Part shown: one piece after another, positions 1 through 9,802 of the stretch
Position numbering within the stretch: position 1 is the first letter of the stretch
Layout: each line of letters starts with the position of its first letter
Assembly: GCF_022802975.1 (NCBI RefSeq)
Contig: NZ_JAFEVZ010000015.1
Location: 1-64,000 of the forward strand
Reading direction: 5' to 3'
Length of the DNA: 64,000 nucleotides
Origin: Flavobacterium pectinovorum
Lineage (GTDB): Bacteria > Bacteroidota > Bacteroidia > Flavobacteriales > Flavobacteriaceae
Position numbers and translations under genes: made by a program
Notes under the pieces: model-generated
What the model saw: the letters and a program-made list of their open reading frames with translations, nothing else
What the model was told of the DNA's origin: nothing
Databases searched by the model: none

Positions 1-30
1 AAACAAAAAATTGATATAATTTTGTCTTTA

Positions 31-98
31 CAAAGCATTGGTGAGGTTTATTGGTTCGCAAAACAAATTTACTAAACCTCTGCTTTGTTTTTTTATGA
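31..98 (+). terminator. Probable intrinsic terminator of a gene left of the window
   Basis: An imperfect inverted repeat (CAAAGCA..AGGTTTA against TAAACCTC-TGCTTTG) is followed by a run of seven T at about 88-94. The arms are separated by about 25 nt and the 5' arm has a bulge. It fits the end of a plus-strand transcript entering from the left. Confidence 0.45.
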
Positions 99-110
99 TA
101 TCCAAACTAG

Positions 111-245
111 CAACTTGAATTAATTACTATTATTGGAGCCCTTTTTTTCAAACAAATACCTGATTTACCAGCAATAATTGGATTGAGTTTAATTATTATT
201 GGAGTTGTCGTTATAAATGTTTTTTCTAAAACTACGGCACATTAA
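111..245 (+). pseudogene. C-terminal relic of an SMR-family (EmrE/QacE-type) multidrug efflux protein
   Basis: The reading frame after an in-frame stop (108-110) encodes about 44 residues ending in LPAIIGLSLIIIGVVVIN and then SKTTAH. This matches the last transmembrane helix and tail of small multidrug resistance proteins; EmrE ends with a very similar DLPAIIG...GV..IN..S...H. The first three helices, including the essential membrane glutamate, are absent, because the sequence upstream is a terminator hairpin. No start codon is available. I read it as a decayed remnant that cannot make a transporter. The recognition rests on recalled family sequence, not on a search. Confidence 0.7.
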
Positions 246-262
246 TTTTTAAAACCTAAAAA

Positions 263-727
263 ATGAATTTCAAAAAAGCAACAATTTCAGATTTAGCCGA
301 AATGCAAAAATTATATATTGAAACCATTCAGTCAGTTTGCAAAAACGATTATAATCCGGAACAAATTGAAGCCTGGATTTATGGCGTAAAAAATACAGAT
401 CGCTGGATAGATGTTATCAATACACAATTTGTTTTATTAGCCATAATCGAAAAGCAAATTACAGGATTTGGAACCTTGAAAGACACAAATTATATTGATT
501 TTTTCTACATTCATAAAAATTTTCAAAGACAGGGAATCGCCGATAAAATTCTGAACGCATTAGAGGTTGAAGCCAGAAATCATGGCTCAAAAACTTTAAC
601 TTCAGATATAAGCATAACCGCAAAACCTTTTTTTGAAAAGAATGGTTTTATTGTAAAAACGGAACAAAAAAATATTCGTCTCAATACAGAACTTATTAAT
701 TACAAAATGGAAAAGAAATTACAATAG
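263..727 (+). CDS. GNAT-family N-acetyltransferase
   Basis: This 154-residue protein has the GNAT fold throughout. The acetyl-CoA pyrophosphate-binding motif A is seen as FQRQGIADKIL around residues 88-98 (Q/R-x-x-G-x-A type), followed by the late motif FFEKNGF near 123-129. Such proteins move an acetyl group from acetyl-CoA to an amine; the substrate cannot be read from sequence. The start follows an A-rich leader (AAAACCTAAAAA), normal for Bacteroidota, which lack Shine-Dalgarno sites. The next gene (AlkB-like) begins 19 nt downstream on the same strand, so the two are probably co-transcribed. Confidence 0.85.
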   Translation: MNFKKATISDLAEMQKLYIETIQSVCKNDYNPEQIEAWIYGVKNTDRWIDVINTQFVLLAIIEKQITGFGTLKDTNYIDFFYIHKNFQRQGIADKILNALEVEARNHGSKTLTSDISITAKPFFEKNGFIVKTEQKNIRLNTELINYKMEKKLQ

Positions 728-746
728 CCTTCTTTAATTTAAAAAA

Positions 747-1355
747 ATGGATTTATTCAATCTCGAAATAGACGAAAACACAAACTTACTCCCTAGTGAC
801 GGAACCGTAAATTATTACGGGAGATTATTCTCAAGAGAAGAATCAAATCATTATTTAGACATTTTTCTAAATACTATTGAATGGAAAAATGACGAAGCCA
901 TTATTTTTGGAAAAATGATTTTAACTAAACGAAAAGTAGCCTGGTACGGAGATCAGGAATTCGAATATACCTATTCAAACACTACCAAAAAAGCACTTCC
1001 GTGGACAAAAGAATTACTGGAATTAAAAACGTTTATTGAAGAAAAAACGGGAGAAACTTTCAATTCCTGTCTTCTGAATTTATATCACACCGGTGAAGAA
1101 GGAATGGCCTGGCACAGTGATGCCGAAAAAGATTTAAAGAAAAATGGCGCCATTGGCTCAGTAAGTTTTGGTGCCGAACGTAAGTTTGCTTTCAAACATA
1201 AAGAAACCAAAGAAACGGTTTCCTTGATTTTAGAACATGGCAGTTTATTGATTATGAAAGATGAAACACAAACGCATTGGCTGCATCGTTTACCTCCAAC
1301 TAAAACAATTTCAAAACCTCGTGTCAATTTAACTTTTAGAACTATTGAAAAATAA
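747..1355 (+). CDS. AlkB-like 2-oxoglutarate/Fe(II) dioxygenase (alkylated nucleic-acid repair)
   Basis: This 202-residue protein has the full iron and cosubstrate set of AlkB-type dioxygenases: H123-S-D125 (in WHSD), H180 (in WLHRLP) and the 2-oxoglutarate-binding arginines R192 and R198 in the C-terminal RVNLTFR. Enzymes of this group remove methyl or etheno lesions from DNA or RNA bases by oxidation. The NLYHTGEEGMAWHSD stretch resembles the AlkB2/ALKBH2-3 branch more than E. coli AlkB. It follows a GNAT gene by 19 nt and ends at a shared bidirectional terminator with murF. Damage specificity is not readable. Confidence 0.88.
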   Translation: MDLFNLEIDENTNLLPSDGTVNYYGRLFSREESNHYLDIFLNTIEWKNDEAIIFGKMILTKRKVAWYGDQEFEYTYSNTTKKALPWTKELLELKTFIEEKTGETFNSCLLNLYHTGEEGMAWHSDAEKDLKKNGAIGSVSFGAERKFAFKHKETKETVSLILEHGSLLIMKDETQTHWLHRLPPTKTISKPRVNLTFRTIEK

Positions 1356-1396
1356 AAAACCTAACAATTTCAAGAAACGGTTAGGTTCTGTTTATT
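1356..1396. terminator. Bidirectional intrinsic terminator between the AlkB-like gene and murF
   Basis: The arms AACCTAAC (1358-1365) and GTTAGGTT (1380-1387) form a perfect 8-bp stem. A-rich and T-rich flanks on the two sides serve both convergent genes. Confidence 0.8.
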
Positions 1397-2683
1397 TTAT
1401 AAATATTCTAAAGTTCTTTCTAAAGCCATCCCACGAGAACCTTTAATCAATAAAGTACTATCATTTACGAATTTATTCACTTTCAGATATTCTGAAAAAC
1501 CTTCAAAGGTTTCAAAAAAATGAAGATTTTCATTAGAAATTCGATTTTCATAAAACGATTTTCCAATCAAATAACAAACAGATTTATTCTGATGTTTCAA
1601 AGAATCTACAATAATTTTATGCTCTTGCTGACTTTCGCTTCCAAGTTCAAACATGTCTCCTAAAATCATTACTTTATTTGAATTATCTAACTGTAAAAAA
1701 TTAGTAATTGCAACAGCCATACTACTCGGATTAGCATTATAAGCATCCAGAATAATTTCAAATGATTCTTTTTTTAATAACTGAGATCGGTTATTGGTCG
1801 GAATATAATTTTCAATTGCCCTTTTAATATCATTATCACCAACTTTAAAATAGCTACCGATGGCAACGGCAGCATTAATATTGTTAGCATTATAAAGTCC
1901 GATTAAATTAGATTTTACAAAAAAGTCATTGTAATTAATTACTACAAACGGATTTGCTTCTATCTTACCGACGTTAATATCTGCAAGACTATTATGCAAA
2001 CCAAATGTGAAGGATTTGATTTTTTTTGATTTTTCAACCTGAATAGCATCATCCAAATTAACAAAGGCTATTTTATCATTTTCAAGTAAGTACTTATACA
2101 TCTCACTTTTTCCTTCAATTACACCCTCAACACCTCCAAAACCTTCTAAATGAGCTTTTCCAAAATTGGTAATATAACCATAATCAGGTTGTGCTATCTC
2201 ACATAAAAACTCAATTTCTTTTTTATGATTTGCTCCCATTTCTACAATTCCAATTTCGGTTTCATTGGTAAAAGACAGTAATGTTAACGGAACTCCAATA
2301 TGGTTATTTAAGTTTCCAACAGTTGCTTTTGTCTTGTATTTTTGTGCCAAAACAACGTTTATAAGTTCTTTTGTTGTTGTTTTTCCATTGCTTCCCGTTA
2401 AGGCAACAATAGGAATTTTTAAGTATTGTCTATGAAATTTTGCTAACTCCTGTAATGTTTCTAAACTGTTTTGTACCAAAATTGTTCTTTCATCAATCAG
2501 ATAAGACGGATTATCAATTACCACAAATAAAGCGCCTCTTTCTAAAGCCTCCTGAGCAAAAGTATTAGCATCAAAATTTTCTCCTTTAATAGCAAAAAAC
2601 ATGGAATCTTTTTCAATCTTACGTGTATCAATTGAAAGCGATTTACATTTTAAAAACAAATCATGAATTTCTTTAATATTCAT
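1397..2683 (-). CDS. murF: UDP-N-acetylmuramoyl-tripeptide--D-alanyl-D-alanine ligase MurF
   Basis: MurF adds D-Ala-D-Ala to the UDP-MurNAc-tripeptide, the last cytoplasmic step in making the peptidoglycan precursor. The 428-residue protein shows the Mur-ligase order: N-terminal substrate domain with SIDTRKIEKDSMFFAIKGE (residues 17-35), the ATP P-loop TGSNGKTTTKE (96-106), the central EMGANHKKEIE segment, and a C-terminal domain with LDAYNANPSSM and LGDMFELG. Length is normal for Bacteroidota. It lies downstream of gldJ on the same strand, separated by a terminator-like hairpin. The association of murF with gldJ is, to my knowledge, common in Flavobacterium. Confidence 0.95.
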   Translation of the reverse strand: MNIKEIHDLFLKCKSLSIDTRKIEKDSMFFAIKGENFDANTFAQEALERGALFVVIDNPSYLIDERTILVQNSLETLQELAKFHRQYLKIPIVALTGSNGKTTTKELINVVLAQKYKTKATVGNLNNHIGVPLTLLSFTNETEIGIVEMGANHKKEIEFLCEIAQPDYGYITNFGKAHLEGFGGVEGVIEGKSEMYKYLLENDKIAFVNLDDAIQVEKSKKIKSFTFGLHNSLADINVGKIEANPFVVINYNDFFVKSNLIGLYNANNINAAVAIGSYFKVGDNDIKRAIENYIPTNNRSQLLKKESFEIILDAYNANPSSMAVAITNFLQLDNSNKVMILGDMFELGSESQQEHKIIVDSLKHQNKSVCYLIGKSFYENRISNENLHFFETFEGFSEYLKVNKFVNDSTLLIKGSRGMALERTLEYL

Positions 2684-2727
2684 TTTATAAGCATTTATTT
2701 AGATTATAAAAATAGAAAAAAAACAAT

Positions 2728-2782
2728 AAAAAAATTCCAAATCCCTTACTGAACTCAGTTTTGGAATTTGGAATTTTTTTAT
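2728..2782 (-). terminator. Intrinsic terminator after gldJ
   Basis: Arms AAAAATTCCAAAT (about 2730-2742) and ATTTGGAATTTTT (about 2767-2779) make a long A-T-rich stem. On the minus strand it is followed by a T-rich tract. The arm sequence belongs to the AATTCCAA/TTGGAATT text that recurs between genes in this window. Confidence 0.65.
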
Positions 2783-2797
2783 TGGAATTTCTAAAAT

Positions 2798-4492
2798 TTA
2801 ATTCCTTGGTGATTTTCTTCTTTCAGTTTTAGCACCTACTCTAGACATTGCACATCTAAATCCGATGTAGTCAGTAGCCATATCCTGAGGAAAATATCTT
2901 CTTTGTGCAGGATCTAACCAGTAAGCTCTGTCTCTCCAGGAACCTCCTTTATAAACTCTTGCATTATCGTTTATTAAAGTTGTTCTTTTGCTTGAACTGT
3001 CATATTTTCTCACCATATTACCTAAACTATCTGTAGTAACATTATGAACTGGTGAGTTATACATTGATTCTTTTTTAGCATCATCAGCAGATTCTGAATC
3101 TCCAAAATCATAATATCTTGAAGATTGTTTATCTCCATCTCTATAATTTACGTTATCACTTTTGCTGAAATTTTGTCTCAAGTATGTTTCATTTTCATCA
3201 ACCGGAACCTGAGCAATTTCTCCCGGTAAATTTGTAGCAACTACTTTACCGTTACTTAAAGTGGTATATTTAATATTATCTTTTGTGATAATTTCTAACT
3301 TACCATCTTTTCCAATTTTGTTTTTAGCGTATTGATTTCCTCTGTAGTAGTTAAAATCATTTGCTTCGTTATCAATTATTGGTCTGTAAACGTCAGCAAC
3401 CCATTCTGCTACGTTACCCGCCATATCGTATAATCCAAAATCGTTAGCCGGATAACTTTTTACATTATTTGTAATATCGGCACCATCATCTGACCAACCT
3501 GCGATTCCACCGTAGTCACCATTTCCTTGCTTAAAGTTAGCCAATTGATCGCCTCTGTTTTTACGTTTTGCAGAACGAGTATAATCTCCAGACCAAGGGT
3601 ATTTCTTTTGTCCTTTATAGATATTATATTCTCTTTGTCCTACATCTGCTGCTGCAGCATATTCCCACTCAGCTTCTGTAGGAAGTCTGTACTCCGGCAA
3701 AATAACACCTGAAGAACGTTGTGCATAAACATTTTTTTGTTCTTCTACTTCACCACCTTTTACTTTTCTAGGTCTTCTTCCGTTAGGGCTTTTCTTTAAA
3801 ACGATCTCTTCATTACCTCCGTAAGAAGTAGATGGAGACGCAAGATAAGCTTCTGTGTTAAACAGACTTTCAGCACTAACATCTTGTGTTTTAGCACCTC
3901 TTTTAATATATCTTTCTTTCTCTAAAACAGCTTCGTTAACACGGTCAGTTCTCCATTTACTAAATTCAACTGCCTGAATCCAGTTAACACCAACTACCGG
4001 ATAGTTAGCATAAGCGGGATGTCTTAAATAATTATTTGTCATCGTTTCGTTGTAACCTAAACGATTTCTCCATACCAAGGTATCCGGCGATGCCCCGGCA
4101 TAAATATTTTTATAACTTTCTTCTGTAGGTGGGAAAACTTTTTTCAACCATTCCAGGTATTCTAAATACATACCATTGGTAACTTCCGTTTCATCCATGT
4201 AAAACGACTGAACGTGTTGTTGAGTTGGTGTGTTATTCCAATCGTGCATAACATCATCCTGTACTTTACCCATCGTAAATGTACCTCCTTCAACGAAAAC
4301 TAAACCAGGACCGGCCTGTTGTTTTTTTCCTGCATTTCTGGCAGCCGTTCCATTCTGACTATCAACATCCCAACCTGTTGCTCTTGAAGCGCGGCTAGAA
4401 CTTGATTTTTTGCTACAACTAGCCGTGCCTAACATCAATACTATTGACATCATTACTTGCAAGGCTACAATTTTGTTTACTTTCATACTCAT
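2798..4492 (-). CDS. gldJ: Gliding motility lipoprotein GldJ (type IX secretion)
   Basis: GldJ is an outer-membrane lipoprotein needed for gliding and stability of the type IX secretion apparatus. The 564-residue product has a lipoprotein signal with the acylated cysteine at residue 26 (TASC). An FGE/sulfatase-modifying (SUMF1-like) fold follows, from GPGLVFVEGGTFTMG (about 61-75) to DYIGFRCAMSR near the end. Hallmarks of that fold are visible: YPVVGVNW, RLPTEAEWEYAA, GLYDMAGNVAEWV and YKGGSWRD. A second methionine two codons in (MKVN, 4486) is an equally good start. It is divergent from porU, the arrangement I know from F. johnsoniae, and has its own promoter at 4517-4546. Confidence 0.95.
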   Translation of the reverse strand: MSMKVNKIVALQVMMSIVLMLGTASCSKKSSSSRASRATGWDVDSQNGTAARNAGKKQQAGPGLVFVEGGTFTMGKVQDDVMHDWNNTPTQQHVQSFYMDETEVTNGMYLEYLEWLKKVFPPTEESYKNIYAGASPDTLVWRNRLGYNETMTNNYLRHPAYANYPVVGVNWIQAVEFSKWRTDRVNEAVLEKERYIKRGAKTQDVSAESLFNTEAYLASPSTSYGGNEEIVLKKSPNGRRPRKVKGGEVEEQKNVYAQRSSGVILPEYRLPTEAEWEYAAAADVGQREYNIYKGQKKYPWSGDYTRSAKRKNRGDQLANFKQGNGDYGGIAGWSDDGADITNNVKSYPANDFGLYDMAGNVAEWVADVYRPIIDNEANDFNYYRGNQYAKNKIGKDGKLEIITKDNIKYTTLSNGKVVATNLPGEIAQVPVDENETYLRQNFSKSDNVNYRDGDKQSSRYYDFGDSESADDAKKESMYNSPVHNVTTDSLGNMVRKYDSSSKRTTLINDNARVYKGGSWRDRAYWLDPAQRRYFPQDMATDYIGFRCAMSRVGAKTERRKSPRN

Positions 4493-4516
4493 TCTTAGGT
4501 GATAAATTTAGGTGCT

Positions 4517-4546
4517 GCAATATAATAATTAACATTTAATTAGCAA
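4517..4546 (-). promoter_or_regulatory. Promoter of gldJ (TTG-N19-TATATTGC)
   Basis: On the minus strand TTG (complement of 4544-4546) is followed by exactly 19 nt and then TATATTGC (complement of 4517-4524). This is close to the Bacteroidota sigma-ABfr consensus TTTG-N19-TAnnTTTG. It predicts a transcript start near 4510, about 18 nt from the GldJ start codon. Confidence 0.55.
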
Positions 4547-4699
4547 CATGTGTTCTAATAATTTTATTTAGCTGTTTTTTTACCAGAAAATAACCTATAG
4601 TTTCGAACGCAAAAATATACTTTTTATTATAACTATAACATTAAATACTATATTTTTACTTACTAAAATATTTTAAAATTAATTTCGTTTTCTTTAACT

Positions 4700-7600
4700 A
4701 TGAAACAAGCCATCCTTTTATATCTTTTTTTAGTTCCATTTTTCTTATTTTCCCAGAAAAATGGGACACTGACAATAGATTGGCAAAATAAAAAAGAAAT
4801 GAATTTTGGTCAGTTCAAAACAAATATACCCTACTTTTCAGGCGATAATTTCCGATATGACATTACTAAAAAAACCATAACATTATTATTCAGCCCGAAT
4901 TATTCGGATTTTTCCAGCAATAGCAACGTTCAAATTACCAACATTATTTACGAAGCTGTTTCTGCTAGTGATTTGGGAGATTTATCATTAGTAAATATTC
5001 TGGCAAAACCAAACGAAACTCTAGAAATAGCCACTTCAAGAGACCAAAAGCAAGGCTTCATTTCTTTATCACCAATCGTATCCGAAGGAAATAGCTTTAA
5101 AAGAATCAAATCTTTTTCTTATTCGATAAACAGCAACACTTCAAAAAACAACAACTCAGCCTCCACTTTAAAATCTAACAGTATTTCAAATTCGGTTTTA
5201 TCCTCCGGAGACTGGTATCGCTTTTATGTTGAAAAATCAGGTGTTTATAGAATTTCAAGATCTTTTTTACAAAGCCTTGGCTTTGATGTAAGTAAAAGCG
5301 ATCCTAAAAAAATAAAAATTTACGGAAACGGAGGAAGAATGCTTCCTTTATCCAACAACATCTATTACCCGGAAGATTTAACTGAAAATGCTATTCAGAT
5401 TATTGGAGAAAATGACGGCAGCTTTAACAATGAGGACTACATTCTTTTTTACGCAGAAGGAATCAATAACTGGAACACGGAAAGCAAAACCAACATTAAC
5501 TTATACGCTACCAGATCCTATTATTACATTACCACTCAGGGAGGTGACGGAAAAAGGATTTCTAACATGCCCCAACCTACAGGAAACAGCACTTTAGAAT
5601 TAACCACTTTCGACGACCATCAATTTCATGAAACCGACTTGACCAATATTGCACATTTGGGACGTCAATGGTTTGGAGAATCGTTTGACATCAATCAGGA
5701 GCAAGAGTTTGAATTTAATTTTCCAAATCTTGAGTCAGCGACTCCAATAAAAATAGAAACTGTTGCGGCTTCAGCATCACTTACCAGCACTTCATTTACC
5801 GTTTCTGCTAACGGACAGAATATTGGAAATATTTCTTTTAGCCAGCTTAGTTCCGATTCTGATATAAAATTCAACACAGGCAATTTACCTGCTAATACAA
5901 GCTTTACCGGATCTGAAAATGTAAAAATAAAACTCACCTATAACAATAATGGAGTACCCGGATCTAAAGGATATTTGGATTACATTAATTTAACAGCAAA
6001 AAGAAAACTCAAAGGCACGGGGAAACAATTTCAATTTCAGTACGACCTCGCCGGTTCTACCTCAGGAATTGTAAACTACACCATCTCGAGCGCTTCCCAA
6101 ATTTCACAAATTTGGGACATTACTGACCTATATAATGTATCTAAAATCGAAAACAGCAATTTAGATAATTTTAATTTTAAAGCTTCATTAGGTGAAATTC
6201 GAAAATACATAGCAATTGCCCCGGCAGATTATTACACACCTTTAAAAGAGAATCAGTCAAAAATTACAAATCAAAACTTAAAAGGGACTCTTTTCAAAAA
6301 CAACCAAAATAACTTTCAGGATATTGATTATCTAATTATCACTCCAAGGATTTTACTTTCACAGGCTGAAAAACTGGCTAACTTTCATAAAACTTATTCC
6401 AATTTAAATGTAAAAGTTGTTACTCTTGAAAACATCTATCAGGAGTTTTCGTCAGGAAAGCAAGACATTGCTGCAATCAGAAACTGTATTCGATATGTTT
6501 ACAAAAATGCCTCTACATCTGACAAGAGAATAAAATACCTGAATCTCTTTGGCGATGCCTCATTTGATTACAAAAACCGCATTTCCAACAATACTAACAT
6601 TGTACCTATATACCATTCTTTAACCAGCAACACAATCGGCGAATCTTCTTTTGCTTCTGACGATTTTTACGGATTAATGGATGACAACGAAGGAAATGTT
6701 ATGTCTTTTTTTGGAGGAATCGATATTGCCACAGGGAGGATGTTAATATCCGACAATGCACAGGCCGAAGAAATGGTCAATAAAGTTTTAGAATATCATA
6801 ACACTAAATCTTACGGAAACTGGCGAAACAATTTTGTTTTAATCAGTGATGATTCCGACAAAGCTTCGGATGCCACATTACAGTCTCGTCAAAACACATT
6901 GGCAGACAAAATCGCCACTGAAAAGCCTTTTTTAAATATCGACAAAATCTTCATGGATTCTTATACACAAGAAGCATCTGCAGGAGGCTCAAGATACCCT
7001 AAGGCAAGGGCAGATTTTTTTGATGCGTTCGAAAAAGGCGCTTTAGTCTTTAATTACTTAGGCCACGGAGGAGAAGATGGCTTATCCAGCGAAAGATTAT
7101 GGGAAAAATCAGATGGTCAAAACTTAAGCAATCAGTACAAATATCCTTTATTTATAACTATCACTTGTGAATTCTCCCGTTTTGACGACCCAACTCACCC
7201 TACAGCCGGAGAATATACTTTTTGGAATCCAAAAGGAGGTGCAATAGCAATGCTAACCACCGTTCGTTCAATCGGACAATACAATGCCGAAAATTTCAAT
7301 GACATCTTAATGAAAAACCTTTTGTCTTTTGGATCTAATCAATATACAACAATCGCTGAAGCGCTTCGAATTTCAAAGAACGAAAATCCAAGCTCTTCCA
7401 GCAATGTTGTTTTTTACTTAGGAGATCCCGCAATAAAGCTAGCTATCCCCAAACCCCGAATCAACTTAACAAAAGTAAACGACCTGCCTGTTTCAGGAGT
7501 AATTGAAGATTTTAAATCTTTAGCAAAAATTAAAATATCCGGAGAAATTACCGACGAAAACAACAACCTGCTTAATAATTATAATGGCGAACTTTCGACT

Positions 7601-8536
7601 GCTATTTTTGACAAACTAATTACAAGCACAACACTTAATAATGATGGTTTTAGTCCGGCAATGCAATTCAAAACATTAGGCGAAACTATTTTTAGAGGAA
7701 ATGCTTCCGTAACTAACGGTCAGTTTGAATTTAGTTTTATAGTTCCAAGAGACATTCGAATCCCTGTTAACAATGGCAGAATTAGTTTTTATTCCAAAAA
7801 AAATGAAGCTTTAGAAAACCAATCGGGATATAATGATGTAATAAAAATTGGAGGAATTAATGAAAATGCACCTCAGGACAATATTAGTCCAAAAGTGCAG
7901 TTATATATGAACGATGAAACTTTTGTGTCTGGAGGAATTACAAATGACTCCCCTTTTCTTTTGGCGCTTCTTGAAGACGAAAACGGAATCAACACAGCAA
8001 GCGGAATCGGTCATGATATTATTGCTATTTTAGATGGAGATGTTAGCAATCCTTATGTTTTGAATGATTATTATCAGACAAAACTGGATGATTACACGAA
8101 TGGAAATCTACGTTTTCCGTTACGTAATTTAAGTCCGGGAATGCACACCATAAGTTTCACCGCCTGGGATGTTTACAATAATCCGGTAACAAGTGAGATT
8201 CAATTTATGGTTGTTAGCGATGAATCGCTCACATTGACACACGTTCTTAATTATCCAAATCCGTTTTCTACTTACACCCAGTTTTGGTTTTCTCACAACA
8301 AACCTTACGAACCTTTAGATGTTCAGGTGCAGGTAATGACGATAACAGGAAAAGTTGTCTGGACAAAAAACCAGCTTATCACAACTGAAGGTTTTTTATC
8401 AAGAGACATTACCTGGGATGGCAAGGATGATTTTGGAGACAGGATAGGAAAAGGTGTTTATATTTACAAACTCACTGTCAAATCCAATTTAACAAACAAA
8501 AAAGCAGAAAAGTATGAAAAACTTGTTATTCTATAA
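4700..8536 (+). CDS. porU: Type IX secretion system sortase PorU
   Basis: PorU is the cell-surface cysteine peptidase (family C25, gingipain-like) that removes the C-terminal signal of T9SS cargo and attaches cargo to the surface. The 1278-residue product starts with a signal peptide ending near FLFSQ. The catalytic histidine lies in NYLGHGGEDG (H789) and the cysteine in ITCEFSRFDD (C823). Upstream are the PorU N-terminal beta domains, with SGDWYRFYVEKSGVYRI near 171-187 and LFGDASFDYKNR near 616-627. The C-terminus (NYPNPFS... to GKGVYIYKLTV) is a FlgD/CTD-like immunoglobulin fold. It is followed by porV after 48 nt. Confidence 0.95.
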   Translation: MKQAILLYLFLVPFFLFSQKNGTLTIDWQNKKEMNFGQFKTNIPYFSGDNFRYDITKKTITLLFSPNYSDFSSNSNVQITNIIYEAVSASDLGDLSLVNILAKPNETLEIATSRDQKQGFISLSPIVSEGNSFKRIKSFSYSINSNTSKNNNSASTLKSNSISNSVLSSGDWYRFYVEKSGVYRISRSFLQSLGFDVSKSDPKKIKIYGNGGRMLPLSNNIYYPEDLTENAIQIIGENDGSFNNEDYILFYAEGINNWNTESKTNINLYATRSYYYITTQGGDGKRISNMPQPTGNSTLELTTFDDHQFHETDLTNIAHLGRQWFGESFDINQEQEFEFNFPNLESATPIKIETVAASASLTSTSFTVSANGQNIGNISFSQLSSDSDIKFNTGNLPANTSFTGSENVKIKLTYNNNGVPGSKGYLDYINLTAKRKLKGTGKQFQFQYDLAGSTSGIVNYTISSASQISQIWDITDLYNVSKIENSNLDNFNFKASLGEIRKYIAIAPADYYTPLKENQSKITNQNLKGTLFKNNQNNFQDIDYLIITPRILLSQAEKLANFHKTYSNLNVKVVTLENIYQEFSSGKQDIAAIRNCIRYVYKNASTSDKRIKYLNLFGDASFDYKNRISNNTNIVPIYHSLTSNTIGESSFASDDFYGLMDDNEGNVMSFFGGIDIATGRMLISDNAQAEEMVNKVLEYHNTKSYGNWRNNFVLISDDSDKASDATLQSRQNTLADKIATEKPFLNIDKIFMDSYTQEASAGGSRYPKARADFFDAFEKGALVFNYLGHGGEDGLSSERLWEKSDGQNLSNQYKYPLFITITCEFSRFDDPTHPTAGEYTFWNPKGGAIAMLTTVRSIGQYNAENFNDILMKNLLSFGSNQYTTIAEALRISKNENPSSSSNVVFYLGDPAIKLAIPKPRINLTKVNDLPVSGVIEDFKSLAKIKISGEITDENNNLLNNYNGELSTAIFDKLITSTTLNNDGFSPAMQFKTLGETIFRGNASVTNGQFEFSFIVPRDIRIPVNNGRISFYSKKNEALENQSGYNDVIKIGGINENAPQDNISPKVQLYMNDETFVSGGITNDSPFLLALLEDENGINTASGIGHDIIAILDGDVSNPYVLNDYYQTKLDDYTNGNLRFPLRNLSPGMHTISFTAWDVYNNPVTSEIQFMVVSDESLTLTHVLNYPNPFSTYTQFWFSHNKPYEPLDVQVQVMTITGKVVWTKNQLITTEGFLSRDITWDGKDDFGDRIGKGVYIYKLTVKSNLTNKKAEKYEKLVIL

Positions 8537-8538
8537 TA

Positions 8539-8546
8539 TATATTTG
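8539..8546 (+). promoter_or_regulatory. -7 promoter box in front of porV
   Basis: TATATTTG matches TAnnTTTG three bases after the porU stop codon and 38 nt before the porV start. No TTG lies at the usual -33 spacing, so porV may be transcribed both from here and by read-through from porU. Confidence 0.4.
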
Positions 8547-8584
8547 CACCATTAACAGATGAACTAACACTTTACTTAATATAA

Positions 8585-9778
8585 ATGAAAAAAATATCGC
8601 TCTTACTATTTTATTTTATTATATCGTTTGCGAAAGCACAAGACAGACCAATCACTACAGGGGTACCTTTTTTACAAGTTGCCGCTGATGCCAGAGCTGC
8701 CGGACTTGGAGACCAGGGAGTTGCTACATCTGCAGACGTATTTTCTCAACAATGGAATCCTGCCAAATATGCTTTTTCAATTGACAAACAAGGATTTTCT
8801 GTCAGCTATACTCCTTATTTAACAGATTTAGTAAATGATATTTCGCTAAGCCAGGTAACCTATTACAACAAAATTAATGAACGAAGTGCTTTTGCCGGAA
8901 GCGTACGTTATTTTAGTATTGGTGATATCGAGTTAAGAAATGATGCGACTGACCCTGCCAACACTGTTAAACCTTCAGAATATGCAATCGACGGATCATA
9001 CTCATTGAAATTAAGTGAAATGTTCTCTATGGCAGTAGCCGCAAGATTTATCAGTTCAAATTTAGGAATTACAACGGAAGGACAAAGTTTATCTGCAGCA
9101 AGATCATTTGCATTTGATGTTGCGGGATTTTATCAGTCTGAAGAATTTGCCTACAGAGATTTTAACGGAAGATGGAGAGCCGGTTTTAATTTTCAGAATC
9201 TTGGGCCAAAAATTAATTATGATTTAAGCGGAATAACGGACGGATCAGGATCAAACTTTCTTCCGGCTAACTTAAGAATAGGTGGTGGCTTTGATTTCAT
9301 ATTAGACGATTACAATAAAGTAGCAGTAGGTCTTGAATTTACAAAGCTACTTGTTCCTACCCAACAAATCCCTGTACCTGTTGATTTGAATAATGATGGA
9401 GACACCACAGATGCAGGAGAAACTAATGGCGTCCAGGAAGCTAACAACGAATATAATTCCATAGGCTGGGTACCTGGAATTTTTAAATCTTTTGGAGATG
9501 CTCCAGGCGGCTTCAGCGAAGAATTAAAAGAAATCACCTACAGTCTTTCAGGAGAATACACCTATCAGGATTCGTTTTCGATGCGTGCAGGATATTATCA
9601 TCAAAGTCCTGAAAAAGGGGCGGTTCAATTTTTCTCTTTAGGAGCCGGATTTAAATACAATGTCGTAAAAGTGGATGTTTCGTACTTATTCTCTGCATCA
9701 AAAGTTAAAAATCCGTTAGAAAACACACTTCGTTTCTCATTAACCTTTAATTTTGGTGAGAAATACGAAGAGTATTAA
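8585..9778 (+). CDS. porV: Type IX secretion outer-membrane protein PorV (LptO)
   Basis: PorV is a FadL-like outer-membrane barrel that carries T9SS cargo from the translocon to the PorU sortase. The 397-residue protein has a clear signal peptide (cleavage after SFAKA, about residue 18). The conserved start of the mature protein follows, PITTGVPFLQVAADARAAGLGDQGVATSADVFSQ, typical of PorV. The C-terminus LRFSLTFNFGEKYEEY resembles an outer-membrane barrel end strand. It directly follows porU, as in F. johnsoniae, and ends at a strong terminator. Confidence 0.93.
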   Translation: MKKISLLLFYFIISFAKAQDRPITTGVPFLQVAADARAAGLGDQGVATSADVFSQQWNPAKYAFSIDKQGFSVSYTPYLTDLVNDISLSQVTYYNKINERSAFAGSVRYFSIGDIELRNDATDPANTVKPSEYAIDGSYSLKLSEMFSMAVAARFISSNLGITTEGQSLSAARSFAFDVAGFYQSEEFAYRDFNGRWRAGFNFQNLGPKINYDLSGITDGSGSNFLPANLRIGGGFDFILDDYNKVAVGLEFTKLLVPTQQIPVPVDLNNDGDTTDAGETNGVQEANNEYNSIGWVPGIFKSFGDAPGGFSEELKEITYSLSGEYTYQDSFSMRAGYYHQSPEKGAVQFFSLGAGFKYNVVKVDVSYLFSASKVKNPLENTLRFSLTFNFGEKYEEY

Positions 9779-9802
9779 TCTGATAACAAATAAAAATATA
9801 TC

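Noticed and set aside
4680..4687. TAATTTCG as the porU promoter
   Set aside because: It lacks the TTTG ending and has no TTG at the right spacing; kept out because the evidence is weaker than for the other boxes.
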